Positions 7,265-13,723 of a stretch of DNA of 13,723 nucleotides are shown here, one piece after another. Under the pieces are notes generated by a model, which had not been told where the DNA came from, searched no databases, and was given only the letters and a program-made list of their open reading frames with translations. The position numbers and the translations under genes were made by a program. This DNA comes from Pseudomonadota bacterium (lineage in GTDB: Bacteria > Pseudomonadota > Alphaproteobacteria > Rhizobiales > Rhizobiaceae): positions 1 through 13,723 of the forward strand of contig JAEZXX010000061.1 of assembly GCA_023419535.1 (NCBI GenBank). The letters run 5' to 3'. Position 1 is the stretch's first letter; each line of letters begins with the position of its first letter.

Positions 7265-8359
7265 ATGCGGGGTCAGGCGAGGTTCTTCGACGTTGATGAG
7301 CGACTGAAGGAGCTCTCGGCCAAGGGCGACGCCCTGGAGCGGCTAAGCGTAATCGTCGACTTCGAGCTGTTCCGCCCTGATCTCATCCGTGCGGTGCCGC
7401 GCTCGGACGGCTCAAAGGGCGGTCGACCGTCCTTTGACCTCGTGTTCATGTCCAAGGTGCTGATCCTCCAGGCCAGCCACTCGTTGTCCGACGAGCGCAC
7501 CGAGTACCTGATCAAGGACCGGCTTTCCTTTATGCGCTTCCTGGGCCTCGGGCTCGCCGACCCGGTGCCGGACGCCAACACGATCTGGCTCTTCCGCGAA
7601 GCGCTGAGCCGGGCCGAGATCGACGGTCGGCCCGCGATCCAGGCGCTGTTCTCGGCTTACGAGGTGGCCCTCACGCGGGCCGGCTTTCTGGCGATGGGCG
7701 GGCAGATCGTCGATGCGACGGTGGTCGCCGCGCCCAAGCAGAGGAACACCGAAGGCGAGAAGGCGGACCTGAAGGCCGGACGCGTGCCGGAGACCTGGAA
7801 GACCGGACCCGCCAAGCTGCGGCAGAAGGACTGGGATGCGCGCTGGACAGTGAAGTTCTCCAAGCCCGAGCCCGCTGAGGAAGGATCGAAGCGCGTCGAT
7901 ATCGCGGTGCCGGCCTTCGGCTACAAGAACCACGTCGGCATCGACCGCCGCCACGGCTTGATCCGAACTTGGACGGCCACCGACGCTTCGCACCACGACG
8001 GGGCTCAATTTCCGAAGCTCGTCTTGAAGGCGAACACGGGTAGTGACGTCTGGGCCGACACGGCCTATCGCACGAAGGCCAACGAGCAATTCCTCGCCGA
8101 GAACGGCCTGCGCTCGCGGATCCATCGCAGGAGGCCGGCGGGGCGGCCGATGCCGGCCAACATGGCCCGCGGCAACGGGATGAAGTCCAAGATCCGCGCG
8201 AGCGTCGAGCACGTGTTCACGCGACAGAAGGGACCGATGGCGCTCGTCGTGCACACGGTCGGCATCGCACGGGCGACAGTGAAGATCGGGCTCGCCAACC
8301 TCGCCTACAATATGAACCGGGCGGTCTGGCTCGGACGCATGCGGGCGCAGACAGCCTGA
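7265..8359 (+). CDS. IS5-family transposase
   Basis: Full-length 364-residue DDE transposase. An N-terminal domain (about 50-115) carries GGRPSFDLVFMSKVLILQ and SLSDERTEYLIKDRLSFMRFLGL, typical of the IS5 DUF772-type region. The catalytic triad is visible as D150 in GGQIVDATVVAAPKQR, D265 in VWADTAYRT and E315 in RASVEHVFTRQK. The YREK-like context R-x-x-V-E-H-x-F is normal for IS5. No frameshift or stop interrupts it. The ATG at 7265 follows GGTGAGG, a fair ribosome binding site. The gene reads opposite to the IS630 gene it interrupts. Probably active. Confidence 0.93.
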   Translation: MRGQARFFDVDERLKELSAKGDALERLSVIVDFELFRPDLIRAVPRSDGSKGGRPSFDLVFMSKVLILQASHSLSDERTEYLIKDRLSFMRFLGLGLADPVPDANTIWLFREALSRAEIDGRPAIQALFSAYEVALTRAGFLAMGGQIVDATVVAAPKQRNTEGEKADLKAGRVPETWKTGPAKLRQKDWDARWTVKFSKPEPAEEGSKRVDIAVPAFGYKNHVGIDRRHGLIRTWTATDASHHDGAQFPKLVLKANTGSDVWADTAYRTKANEQFLAENGLRSRIHRRRPAGRPMPANMARGNGMKSKIRASVEHVFTRQKGPMALVVHTVGIARATVKIGLANLAYNMNRAVWLGRMRAQTA

Positions 8360-8470
8360 AGACGCCTTACGGCTTCGCCTCCGAGCCGCCAAACGCCGAA
8401 GGAACGGCGGTAAATCGACGGCGTCAGGCCGAAATTGCGTTCTCGCTCACTCTCGCCTTCAACAATCTCG

Positions 8471-8487
8471 GGTTCTTGGAGGTGTCC
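8471..8487 (-). repeat. Right terminal inverted repeat of the IS5-family element
   Basis: Perfect 17-bp partner of the repeat at 7192-7208. About 110 bases of non-coding DNA lie between the transposase stop and this repeat. Confidence 0.92.
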
Positions 8488-8491
8488 AGCT
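8488..8491. repeat. Target-site duplication AGCT, right copy
   Basis: Second AGCT next to the right inverted repeat of the IS5-family element, matching 7188-7191. Confidence 0.9.
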
Positions 8492-8921
8492 TGGCAAAGC
8501 CCAAAGCCTTCAACTCGCGCCCGACCGTCGTCTCGTCCAGCGAGATGCCGAACTCCTCGTGGATCCACTGCACGAGATCCTTGCGCCGCCAGCGAACCAC
8601 GCCGTGGATCGCAGGGATCGTGCCGCTCTCGACGATCTTCGCCAAGGCTCGACGCTGATCCCCGTTCAGCTTGGAGGGACTACCCGGCGCCTTGATATTG
8701 ATCAGTCCCGCCGGACCGTGTTCGTTGAACCGCAGGACCCACTCGCGCACGATCTGGAGGGTCACGCTGCCCATCCGGGCCGCATCCGTGCGCGTGCCAC
8801 CGTCATAGATCGCCGCCAGCGCCAGAAGACGGCGGGCCTGGTTGGCGTCCTCGCTCTCCCGCGCCAGACGACGCAGGCTAAAACCGTCAAAATCGGCGCG
8901 AAGCGGAATGGGCGTCGCCAT
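8488..8921 (-). pseudogene. IS630 transposase, N-terminal (DNA-binding) part
   Basis: Begins MATPIPLRADFDGFSLRRLA at the ATG 8921-8919 and holds the helix-turn-helix region, from ANQARRLLALAAIYDGGTRT through VREWVLRFNEHGPAGLI. The linker to the catalytic domain follows, ending DETTVGRELKALGFAKL at the insertion point. The frame stays open into the IS5-family element as DTSKNPRLLKARVSENAISA, a chimeric tail with no meaning. A longer upstream reading frame exists to 9035, but GGAGG six bases before 8921 and family similarity fix the start at 8921. Its missing half is at 6594-7191. Confidence 0.88.
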
Positions 8922-8940
8922 GGCAAACCTCCGTTTGCCA
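8919..8940 (-). promoter_or_regulatory. Hairpin presenting or hiding the IS630 transposase ribosome binding site
   Basis: On the minus strand TGGCAAA (8940-8934) and TTTGCCA (8927-8921) form a perfect 7-bp stem. The 6-base loop CGGAGG contains the Shine-Dalgarno sequence, and the stem runs into the first base of the start codon. In several insertion sequences, such as IS10 and IS50, structures of this sort limit transposase translation from outside transcripts. That role is inferred here. Confidence 0.55.
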
Positions 8941-9035
8941 CCATGATTCAGATTAAGTCGACGTTGGGAATCCCCTTCGAGTCGACCCTGGCGCTCATTA
9001 ATATAACCTGGATACCTCAAAGAACCAGAAAGCAA

Positions 9036-9177
9036 TTATCTAAATAAAAATTCGCCTTTTGTAATTTAAAGAAATGTTTTATCTTCTTGAAGCAATTCTG
9101 CATTCTCATAAATCGGGACATAATTGACCAAAACGTAATGAGAATTCGGATTTAGCCCGTGTATAAGGTAAATAAAA
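9036..9177. other. AT-rich spacer
   Basis: About 140 bases of strongly AT-rich sequence (runs such as AAATAAAAATT and TTTATCTTCTTG), in sharp contrast to the GC-rich secretion operon. No gene is recognisable. It may hold the outer end of the IS630 element and the promoters of foreign DNA, but nothing specific can be supported. Confidence 0.5.
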
Positions 9178-9381
9178 CTAGTTAACTTTCATCGTCCCGC
9201 CGAAATGGGCTTTGGCGGCTGCTTCGTATCCTGCGACAGCACGATCAGAATAACGTTCTCGGTCAGATTCGCTAAGTTCCGGCCGATCTCTCCGATCGAA
9301 GGCGGCATCAGACTGCGCATGAGCCTGGATGCAATCAAAGGAAAGAAGATTGCCAGCACGCAACATACGATTGCGATCCAT
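9178..9381 (-). CDS. Possible small hypothetical protein
   Basis: A 67-codon frame starting ATG at 9381, with GGGGA seven bases upstream. The product (MDRNRMLRAGNLLSFDCIQA through AKAHFGGTMKVN) is hydrophilic and charged, with an Asp/Glu/Arg-rich middle, no membrane segment and no motif I recognise. It lies alone between an IS630 end and an IS3 scrap. It may be a real orphan gene, the end of a truncated gene, or chance. Confidence 0.3.
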   Translation of the reverse strand: MDRNRMLRAGNLLSFDCIQAHAQSDAAFDRRDRPELSESDRERYSDRAVAGYEAAAKAHFGGTMKVN

Positions 9382-9517
9382 TGAAGATTCCCCGATTCAT
9401 TTAAGAACGAATGGCTACGTAAGGGCCTTCCAATTTTACGTTCGGACGGCTGCGAATGTCGTGTATGTATTCAATGAGCTTAAGTCCGGCAAATGTAGCG
9501 TAATTGCCCGGGCCATG

Positions 9518-9676
9518 TCAGCCAGGGGCCTTATGAGGGCGGCTCTCACCGTAGTCCCGTCGTCGCCGAGCCTCGATCTTGGCACGGACGTCCGCCAGCG
9601 ACCGGAACCAGTGCGCGTTGAGGCACTCGTCCTGCAGGCGCCCGTTGAACGAGTCCACGAAGGCATTTTCCGGCAT
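9518..9676 (-). pseudogene. IS3-family transposase (OrfB) C-terminal remnant
   Basis: About 50 codons read PENAFVDSFNGRLQDECLNA, then HWFRSLADVRAKIEARRRRD, then YGESRPHKAPG. They match the end of the rve integrase core of IS3-family OrfB proteins, whose usual form is ENAF(I/V)ESFNGRLRDECLN, HWF, then RRDYNxxRPH. The catalytic Glu normally in the (I/V)ESFNG motif is Asp here (VDSFNG). Similarity starts abruptly at Pro48 of the open frame and ends in a stop soon after RPH, so both sides are truncated. No ends or duplications were found. Confidence 0.7.
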
Positions 9677-9805
9677 GATGGCGCCGGTGCCCTGTTTCTG
9701 AGATTGGTTCGAGTGGATAGCTTCTGCCAATCCGGGCCTCGGGGCACCGGGAGCACGAAGAGTGCGGGCAGGCCGTCGCACAGACATGAGCTGTGAGCTC
9801 GAGGC

Positions 9806-10247
9806 GACGGGCACTACAACGCCGTCGCCAAGGGTTTTGCCGCCGAAAGACCGACCTACACGCCGGTGCTCGGCGAGGATCCGCGGTCCGATGAGATCCT
9901 TGGGAGCTGTGGGCCGACGGCTTCGGTCGCGCCTTCGACCTCAAGCCTTCGAGCTGGGCCGCGATCGATGCCAACGGCGACCAGGCGTCCCAGGTCGCTC
10001 TCGCCGGGCTTATCCAGCTCGTCGCCATCGCCCGCAACGAAGGCAACCTGCCAAGCGAGGCCTCCACGCCTTCGACGACACCGCCCCCGATCTCGTTCCG
10101 CGCTGGGTTCTCACCCTCAACGCATGGCGCGTCGCCAACGCCGCCGGCGTTGCCGCTCCCGTGCCCGTCTTCGGCAGAGTCGGTCGCAACGACCCGTGCC
10201 CCTCCGGATCGGGCAAGAAGTACAAGAAGTGCTGTGGCCTCAACTGA
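9806..10247 (+). pseudogene. UPF0149/YecA-type SEC-C protein, frameshifted and 5'-truncated
   Basis: Three successive frames give one continuous protein: DGHYNAVAKGFAAERPTYTP through EDPRSDEIL (from 9806), then WELWADGFGRAFDLKPSSWA through NEGNLPSEA (from 9901), then HAFDDTAPDLVPRWVLTLNA through NDPCPSGSGKKYKKCCGLN (ending 10247). The order and content fit the C-terminal two thirds of a UPF0149 domain followed by a SEC-C zinc-binding tail. Each shift equals one lost base, near 9900 and 10061. The SEC-C consensus CPCGSGKKYKKCCG has its second Cys replaced by Ser (CPSGSG), which also suggests decay. The N-terminal part and start are missing. Parent function is unknown; SEC-C tails bind zinc and, in SecA, SecB or ribosomes. 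Confidence 0.75.
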
Positions 10248-10256
10248 GCCGACCGA

Positions 10257-10992
10257 TCACAGAGCGGTTACGATAAAGGCGATTGCGGCGAGGTAGTTGA
10301 TGGCGAGGCGGTCGTAGTGGGTTGCGATGCGCTTCCCGTTCTTAAGCCTGCCGAACATGCGCTCGATGACGTCGCAGCAGCGATAGGCCTTGCGGTTCAA
10401 TGGGCAGACTACATTTCGTGCGGCCCGTCCTGGGATGACTGGCTCGATCTGTCGCCATCAAGCCAGTTTCGCAGTCTGTCGGCATCGTATGCCTTATCTA
10501 CGATTAGATGTCGGGTGGGTCTGATCGCCTCCAGAAGTGGAAGGGCCATGGTGATGTCGGCGATGTTGCCGAGCATCAGAGGCGATGGCGACGATCCGGC
10601 CACGAGCATCGGCCAGACAACGGATTTTCGTCGTTTGGCCGCCGCGCGAGACGCCAACCGCTTGGTTCAACTCCCTCCTTTCCGCTTGAAGCCAAGTGAT
10701 GCGCTTCGACATGCGTGCTGTAGAGGCAGAGCTCGTGGGGGAAAGCACCTGCGACTGCAACCTTGGCGAAGATCCGCTGCCAGACACCACGTCGTGCCCA
10801 GCGGGTGTAGCGGTTGTAGATCGTCTTGGCCGGTCCGTACTCGGGCGGCACACCCCGCCAGAGACCGCCGGTCTTCAGGATATGGAGGATGCCCGAGATC
10901 ACCCGACGGTCATCGACGCGCGGCTTGCCGGGTTGATTCTTCGGCAGGCGCGGCTCCAGCACCGCACATGCTTTGTCCGACAGCCAGAACAT
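10257..10992 (-). pseudogene. IS5-family (IS427-like) transposase with three frameshifts
   Basis: Starts MFWLSDKACAVLEPRLPKNQ at 10992 and runs through RVDDRRVISGILHILKTGG, EYGPAKTIYNRYTRWARRGV and the first catalytic region STHVEAHH. It shifts frame near 10680 to LNQAVGVSRGGQTTKIRCLA, again near 10590 to NIADITMALPLLEAI and VDKAYDADRLRNWL (second Asp in DKAYDAD), and again near 10455 to IEPVIPGRAARN, VIERMFGRLKNGKRIATHYD and the stop at 10257. The rebuilt length of about 245 residues is normal, so nothing large is missing. The ordinary first Asp (LDSTHVKAH in relatives) is altered to YSTHVEAH. It is inactive unless frameshifts are suppressed. Its stop lies 10 bases from the stop of the convergent SEC-C pseudogene. 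Confidence 0.85.
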
Positions 10993-11229
10993 TACGCATG
11001 ATCGCCTCTGTCCAAAGGACCTAATACCGAATGGAATCTGCCAATGTTGGCAATATCGTGGTTGGGCCCCCTACCTAGGACGCGCTGTAGGACCTATGCC
11101 GAGTAGCCTGCCACGCGGAGCGGATACTTGCATAGAGAACTAAGGAAATTGCCGACGCACTCCCAAAGTTCGTATTTTCGTTGATTAAGATGGTTTCGTG
11201 CCGCCAGCGCCTATTCAAGAAAATCTTAC
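10993..11229. other. Intergenic stretch with a small palindrome
   Basis: No gene is seen. TGCCAATGTTGGCA at 11039-11052 is a perfect palindrome of two 6-base arms around TG. It could be an operator half-site pair or part of the right end of the IS427-like element, whose inverted repeats I could not pair with confidence. No terminator is visible for the glycosyltransferase gene that ends at 11230. Confidence 0.4.
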
Positions 11230-11958
11230 CTACCCGCCACTCAAAAAATTAGGACGTGTGTATCGGAAGTATCGAATGAGTCCCCTCGCATGCCACAAAC
11301 GGTACCTCCAGTATCGGTGGCTGGATCGGCGTGCGTTGTGGACCACAAAAACGGAGGGACAGATCAAAACCCTCCGACCACTTTCCCATAATCGCGCGCA
11401 GATATCCACATCTTCGTAGTATAGGTAAAAATTTTCGTCAAATCCACCGACAGCACGGTAGTCTTTAGTTCTAAATAGCATGAACATGCCCGCAATCCAG
11501 TGCGGATACAGGATGTCGTCATGTATTCGAAGCGGATAATCCTCCGACGCTCTTCCTATCGACTTCATCGCAAGAGAAGCAACACTTGGAAAACGGCGGG
11601 CAGTTACTTCGATCCCGCCATCACCTTTAGTCACAAGCGGGGCTGCCACCGCAACCGACGGGTCGTCTAACGACTGCACCAGCTGCGGGAAGGGGTTCGA
11701 CAGGCATTCGATGTCTGGATTAACAACGCAGAAATATTGTGTTTTGCAATGCAAGAATGCCGCGTTATTGTTTGCCGAAAAACCCTTTCTCTCGCTATTT
11801 TCAATTAGTGTAATCTTCTCGTTTCGACTGATATGGTTCTTTTCAGGGATATTTAGCGTGACAATGATGCGACTAATTTCGTCATAGATGGATAATTTCT
11901 CGACAAGTTGCGCCACCATGGTTCCGTGAGCATGACTCACGATGGAAACTGTTATCAT
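11230..11958 (-). CDS. GT2-family glycosyltransferase, rhamnosyltransferase (WbbL)-like
   Basis: A 242-residue GT-A-fold enzyme that would transfer a nucleotide-activated sugar to a growing surface glycan at the cytoplasmic side of the membrane. It starts MITVSIVSHAHG, typical of the family. The acceptor-region motif ENSERKGFSANNNAA is at 54-68. The sugar-nucleotide metal-binding motif appears as NPD at 80-82 (CVVNPDIE). The catalytic loop GGFDENFYLYYEDVDICARL is at 171-190, with the ED pair at 182-183. No membrane segment is present. The ATG at 11958 is preferred to the TTG at 11967, although neither has a strong ribosome binding site. It lies 73 bases after the GT4-type gene in the same direction. 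Lower GC than the left half suggests transfer. Sugar specificity cannot be read from the sequence. Confidence 0.85.
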   Translation of the reverse strand: MITVSIVSHAHGTMVAQLVEKLSIYDEISRIIVTLNIPEKNHISRNEKITLIENSERKGFSANNNAAFLHCKTQYFCVVNPDIECLSNPFPQLVQSLDDPSVAVAAPLVTKGDGGIEVTARRFPSVASLAMKSIGRASEDYPLRIHDDILYPHWIAGMFMLFRTKDYRAVGGFDENFYLYYEDVDICARLWESGRRVLICPSVFVVHNARRSSHRYWRYRLWHARGLIRYFRYTRPNFLSGG

Positions 11959-12031
11959 CGATCTCAAGCCAAATTCAAAGTTAACGGTTCAAAAGTCCGA
12001 ACGTCTGGATTTGATCTATATTTTCAAGCGT

Positions 12032-13147
12032 CTAGTTATGTAGTATATCTCGAAAGGGTGATCCATCGAACCGCCTGTTCCAAGAGTTTAATTCGATAAA
12101 CGACCGCCTTTCATCCTCGGTCATGACGTATTTGGTTGCTTTTTCAATAACCTGTTTAATATTGGTTGCGTCATCAACGAAAAAGACGCCGGATTCATCC
12201 AGTCTGCGAGCCATTTCGCCAAACTTCGTCGTGACAATGGGAAGGGCTAACGCTCGGTACTCATAGTATTTCAATGGATCTACGCCCCAAGTTAGGTCAT
12301 TTTCCTTGAAGGGTATGAGCGCAAGATCGAAGTTGCGCATGGCCTCGATGGCGACGGGGTGGGAGACCGGCGGCAGTATTTCCACATTCAACGGAAGCTC
12401 GAAGGTGGGCTTGTCATACAGCGGCCCAATTAAACGAACGATGTCCCTCGGCCGTGCCGAAGCCAGTTCAGCCACCAGTTTCCAGTCGAACCAGCGGGCG
12501 ATTGTTCCGACATAGCCGAGAACTAGAGGCCGTTCCGACGGAAGCGAAGTCAGGCGTGGAGCGATGAACGAGGGATCGGGGCCGTGAGCGTTTTTGACCA
12601 GATGTGGATCCGCGCCCAGAGCAAGAGCTCTCCCTAAAAGGTTCGTAGACGAGCAGACTACCATGCCAACAGCCTCGACGACCTGTCTTTCCCGTCGTTC
12701 GAACACCCTTTTCGAAACCCCGCCGTAGAACGCTGGAAAATTGTCCATCATGTCGTAGACGGATTTCAGGAGTGGAAACCGCCTCAGGACAAGGTTGGCC
12801 AGCGCGGACGGTTTGCCGATCGCGACGATGGTGGGCTCGGCTTCTGAAAAACGGGCAATTTCCTCTAGCGCTCCCTCCCAGAACAACTCGTTAATGCGTG
12901 ACACGCCCGCGATAGGCTCAATCGGCATCGATCGAACCCTCCGGACTTTCAGCCAGCCGCACGCTCCGCCGCCAAGCTCCTCGACGTCAAAAGGTCGGCG
13001 GAGATCCGAAAGGCGAGGAAGCCGTGTTGGATAAGGATCGACCCAGAGAACCTCGCCGCCGGTCCGGCGATGAAACCAGTCAACGAATTGATGAGGGCGC
13101 TGAGAGAAGCTATCGTAGGGCAGTGGGGAAATATAGACAAGACGCAT
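12032..13147 (-). CDS. GT4-like glycosyltransferase (TuaH-type)
   Basis: A 371-residue GT-B-fold protein, probably a cytoplasmic sugar transferase in exopolysaccharide or O-antigen assembly. It starts MRLVYISPLPYDSFSQRPHQ at the ATG 13147. The frame is open further upstream, but the added residues are not family-like, and GGAATGAG precedes this ATG. The N-terminal domain ends with VYDMMDNFPAFYGG (about 130-143) and VVCSSTNLL. The C-terminal domain opens with VLGYVGTIARWFDW (about 209-222). It carries the nucleotide-sugar region DLALIPF, then DPLKYYEYRALALPIVTTKF at 290-309, where Glu296 matches the conserved Glu of the GT4 E-x7-E-like region. It is followed by the GT2-type gene with the same orientation, probably one transcript. 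No close symbol is recognised. Confidence 0.8.
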   Translation of the reverse strand: MRLVYISPLPYDSFSQRPHQFVDWFHRRTGGEVLWVDPYPTRLPRLSDLRRPFDVEELGGGACGWLKVRRVRSMPIEPIAGVSRINELFWEGALEEIARFSEAEPTIVAIGKPSALANLVLRRFPLLKSVYDMMDNFPAFYGGVSKRVFERRERQVVEAVGMVVCSSTNLLGRALALGADPHLVKNAHGPDPSFIAPRLTSLPSERPLVLGYVGTIARWFDWKLVAELASARPRDIVRLIGPLYDKPTFELPLNVEILPPVSHPVAIEAMRNFDLALIPFKENDLTWGVDPLKYYEYRALALPIVTTKFGEMARRLDESGVFFVDDATNIKQVIEKATKYVMTEDERRSFIELNSWNRRFDGSPFRDILHN

Positions 13148-13365
13148 CAACTCATTCCAATCCGCGGTGATAGGAACAGATCCGGCCGGGGCGATCGTTG
13201 ATGCATTGCAAAAAGCGGGGCGAAACGCGATGCGACGCATCGGACAAAATTCTCTTCAATGCGAGGCGCGACAAATCGCGGACTGAAGGCAAGCTGAACG
13301 AGCTTGCCGGACGTTGTAGTCCCGCTTGCGCTACGCCTCTGCGCGTGGCTCACGAAGCACCACAC
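13147..13365 (-). other. Open frame overlapping the GT4-type start, possible gene remnant
   Basis: A 72-codon frame on the minus strand ends in a TGA that shares one base with the ATG of the glycosyltransferase (TGATG), an arrangement common for translationally coupled genes. Its last part (KLVQLAFSPRFVAPRIEENF and RCVASRFAPLF) is gene-like in composition, but no start with a ribosome binding site is seen, and the frame is closed by a TAA near 13393. It could be the tail of a deleted upstream gene, or chance. Not recognised. Confidence 0.25.
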
Positions 13366-13529
13366 GTCGGTTCGGACACGCAGAGGACGTCTTTATTCTT
13401 CGACCTGCGCATCAGGCGCTCCGAAACCGATTGAACTGTACCCGCCGGTGGGGGCGGTTTGAATGTTAATGAATCGTCGACTGAGCCGCCACCCATTCCG
13501 CGACCACTTGGCTCGCTGTCATCAAGCTT
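13366..13529. other. Intergenic stretch without a recognisable gene
   Basis: No frame here looks coding. It must hold the promoter of the glycosyltransferase pair unless that is provided from farther away. I see no convincing -35/-10 pair on the minus strand. Confidence 0.4.
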
Positions 13530-13723
13530 TGTTTACGTACCCCCGGTTTTTGGAACGCCCGGCTGGTGGATTTCCGAGGGTGATTGCTCAGGCTGACTGA
13601 CGTGACCCCCGTTTTTCATCCAGCGGGAACGAGAGTCCTGTCGTGATCTGAGCCATGGTTGATGGCGGTTGCAAGAGGCTGAAGCGCGGAGCCGTTGTTG
13701 AGCGCAGCGTTTCGGCCGGTGGT
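13530..13723. mobile_element. Possible end of an IS21-family element, cut by the window edge
   Basis: ACGTACCCCCGGTTTTTGGA (13535-13554) and ACGTGACCCCCGTTTTTCAT (13600-13619) are near-identical direct repeats 65 bases apart, with TGT at 13530 just outside the first. IS21-family ends start with TG and carry several spaced terminal repeats, often with GGGGGT on the complementary strand. On the minus strand a frame entering from the right edge ends at 13616 (...HGSDHDRTLVPAG), but I do not recognise it as IstB. The call rests on the repeat layout only. Confidence 0.4.

Larger units (their letters stand above)
7192..8487 (+). mobile_element. Complete IS5-family insertion sequence, 1296 bp
   Basis: The element is bounded by perfect 17-bp inverted repeats, GGACACCTCCAAGAACC at 7192-7208 and its reverse complement at 8471-8487, flanked by AGCT on both sides. 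It carries one transposase gene that fills most of its length. It lies inside, and opposite in direction to, an IS630 transposase gene. Intact ends, an intact gene and a clean duplication suggest a recent and possibly still mobile insertion. The IS5 subgroup usually duplicates 4 bases of CTAR type; AGCT has the right length but a different sequence. Confidence 0.92.
6550..9010 (-). mobile_element. IS630-family element, split by an IS5-family insertion
   Basis: Approximate limits: the two transposase parts are certain, the outer ends are not. Minus-strand transposase sequence runs from 8921 to 8488, is interrupted by the IS5-family element at 7192-8487, and resumes from 7191 to 6594. Deleting the inserted element and one AGCT copy joins the codons for GFAKL directly to SARPRH, exactly as in IS630-family proteins. 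The rebuilt product would be about 342 residues, a normal length for the family. IS630 elements insert at TA; candidate TA sites exist near both ends, but I could not pair inverted repeats. The insertion alone inactivates the element. Confidence 0.75.

Noticed and set aside
7412..8392. 326-codon minus-strand frame over the IS5-family element
   Set aside because: Antisense shadow of the intact transposase, without motifs.
1..13723. CRISPR arrays, toxin-antitoxin pairs, retrons or phage-defence genes
   Set aside because: I looked for regularly spaced repeats and for typical small gene pairs or reverse transcriptase motifs and found none. The repeats present are insertion-sequence ends and internal protein repeats.

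Overview
The window looks like a piece of a high-GC alphaproteobacterial chromosome, probably order Hyphomicrobiales (Methylobacterium/Aureimonas-like). This is inferred from protein style, the tRNA-Phe sequence, the UPF0149/SEC-C remnant and the kinds of insertion sequence present. No search could be run, so genus is a guess. It has two halves of different character.

Left half (1-6120, very GC-rich, intact, ordered). A three-gene plus-strand operon encodes a type I secretion system. The first gene (183-2231) encodes a repeat-rich acidic protein with no Sec signal and no RTX nonapeptides, and is the likely secreted substrate. It is followed by a PrtD/HasD-type ABC permease/ATPase (2248-4476) with a long disordered N-terminal extension and a Gln in place of the H-loop His, and then by an HlyD/PrtE-type periplasmic adaptor (4487-5827). 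No TolC-like outer-membrane factor is in the window. A tRNA-Phe(GAA) with encoded CCA lies convergent to the operon on the minus strand, with a good promoter and a terminator-like hairpin behind that promoter.

Middle (about 6190-11030): a graveyard of mobile DNA. An IS630-family element (minus strand) is split by a complete IS5-family element (7192-8487) that has 17-bp perfect terminal inverted repeats and an AGCT target duplication. Removing the IS5 element and one AGCT rebuilds the IS630 transposase reading frame, apart from a -1 frameshift site at an AAAAAG run and one in-frame TAA. Further right come an AT-rich stretch, a possible 67-codon orphan gene, an IS3-family transposase scrap, a twice-frameshifted UPF0149/YecA-type SEC-C pseudogene, and an IS5-family (IS427-like) transposase pseudogene with three frameshifts.

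Right part (about 11030-13723, lower GC). Two minus-strand glycosyltransferase genes, a GT4-type (13147-12032) followed by a GT2/rhamnosyltransferase-type (11958-11230), form a small surface-polysaccharide operon whose base composition suggests horizontal acquisition. At the right edge, spaced copies of a GGGGGT-type motif resemble the multiple terminal repeats of an IS21-family element running out of the window.

The best candidate for something under-described is the non-RTX substrate family together with its unusual ABC transporter. The rest is mostly well-preserved mobile-element archaeology.
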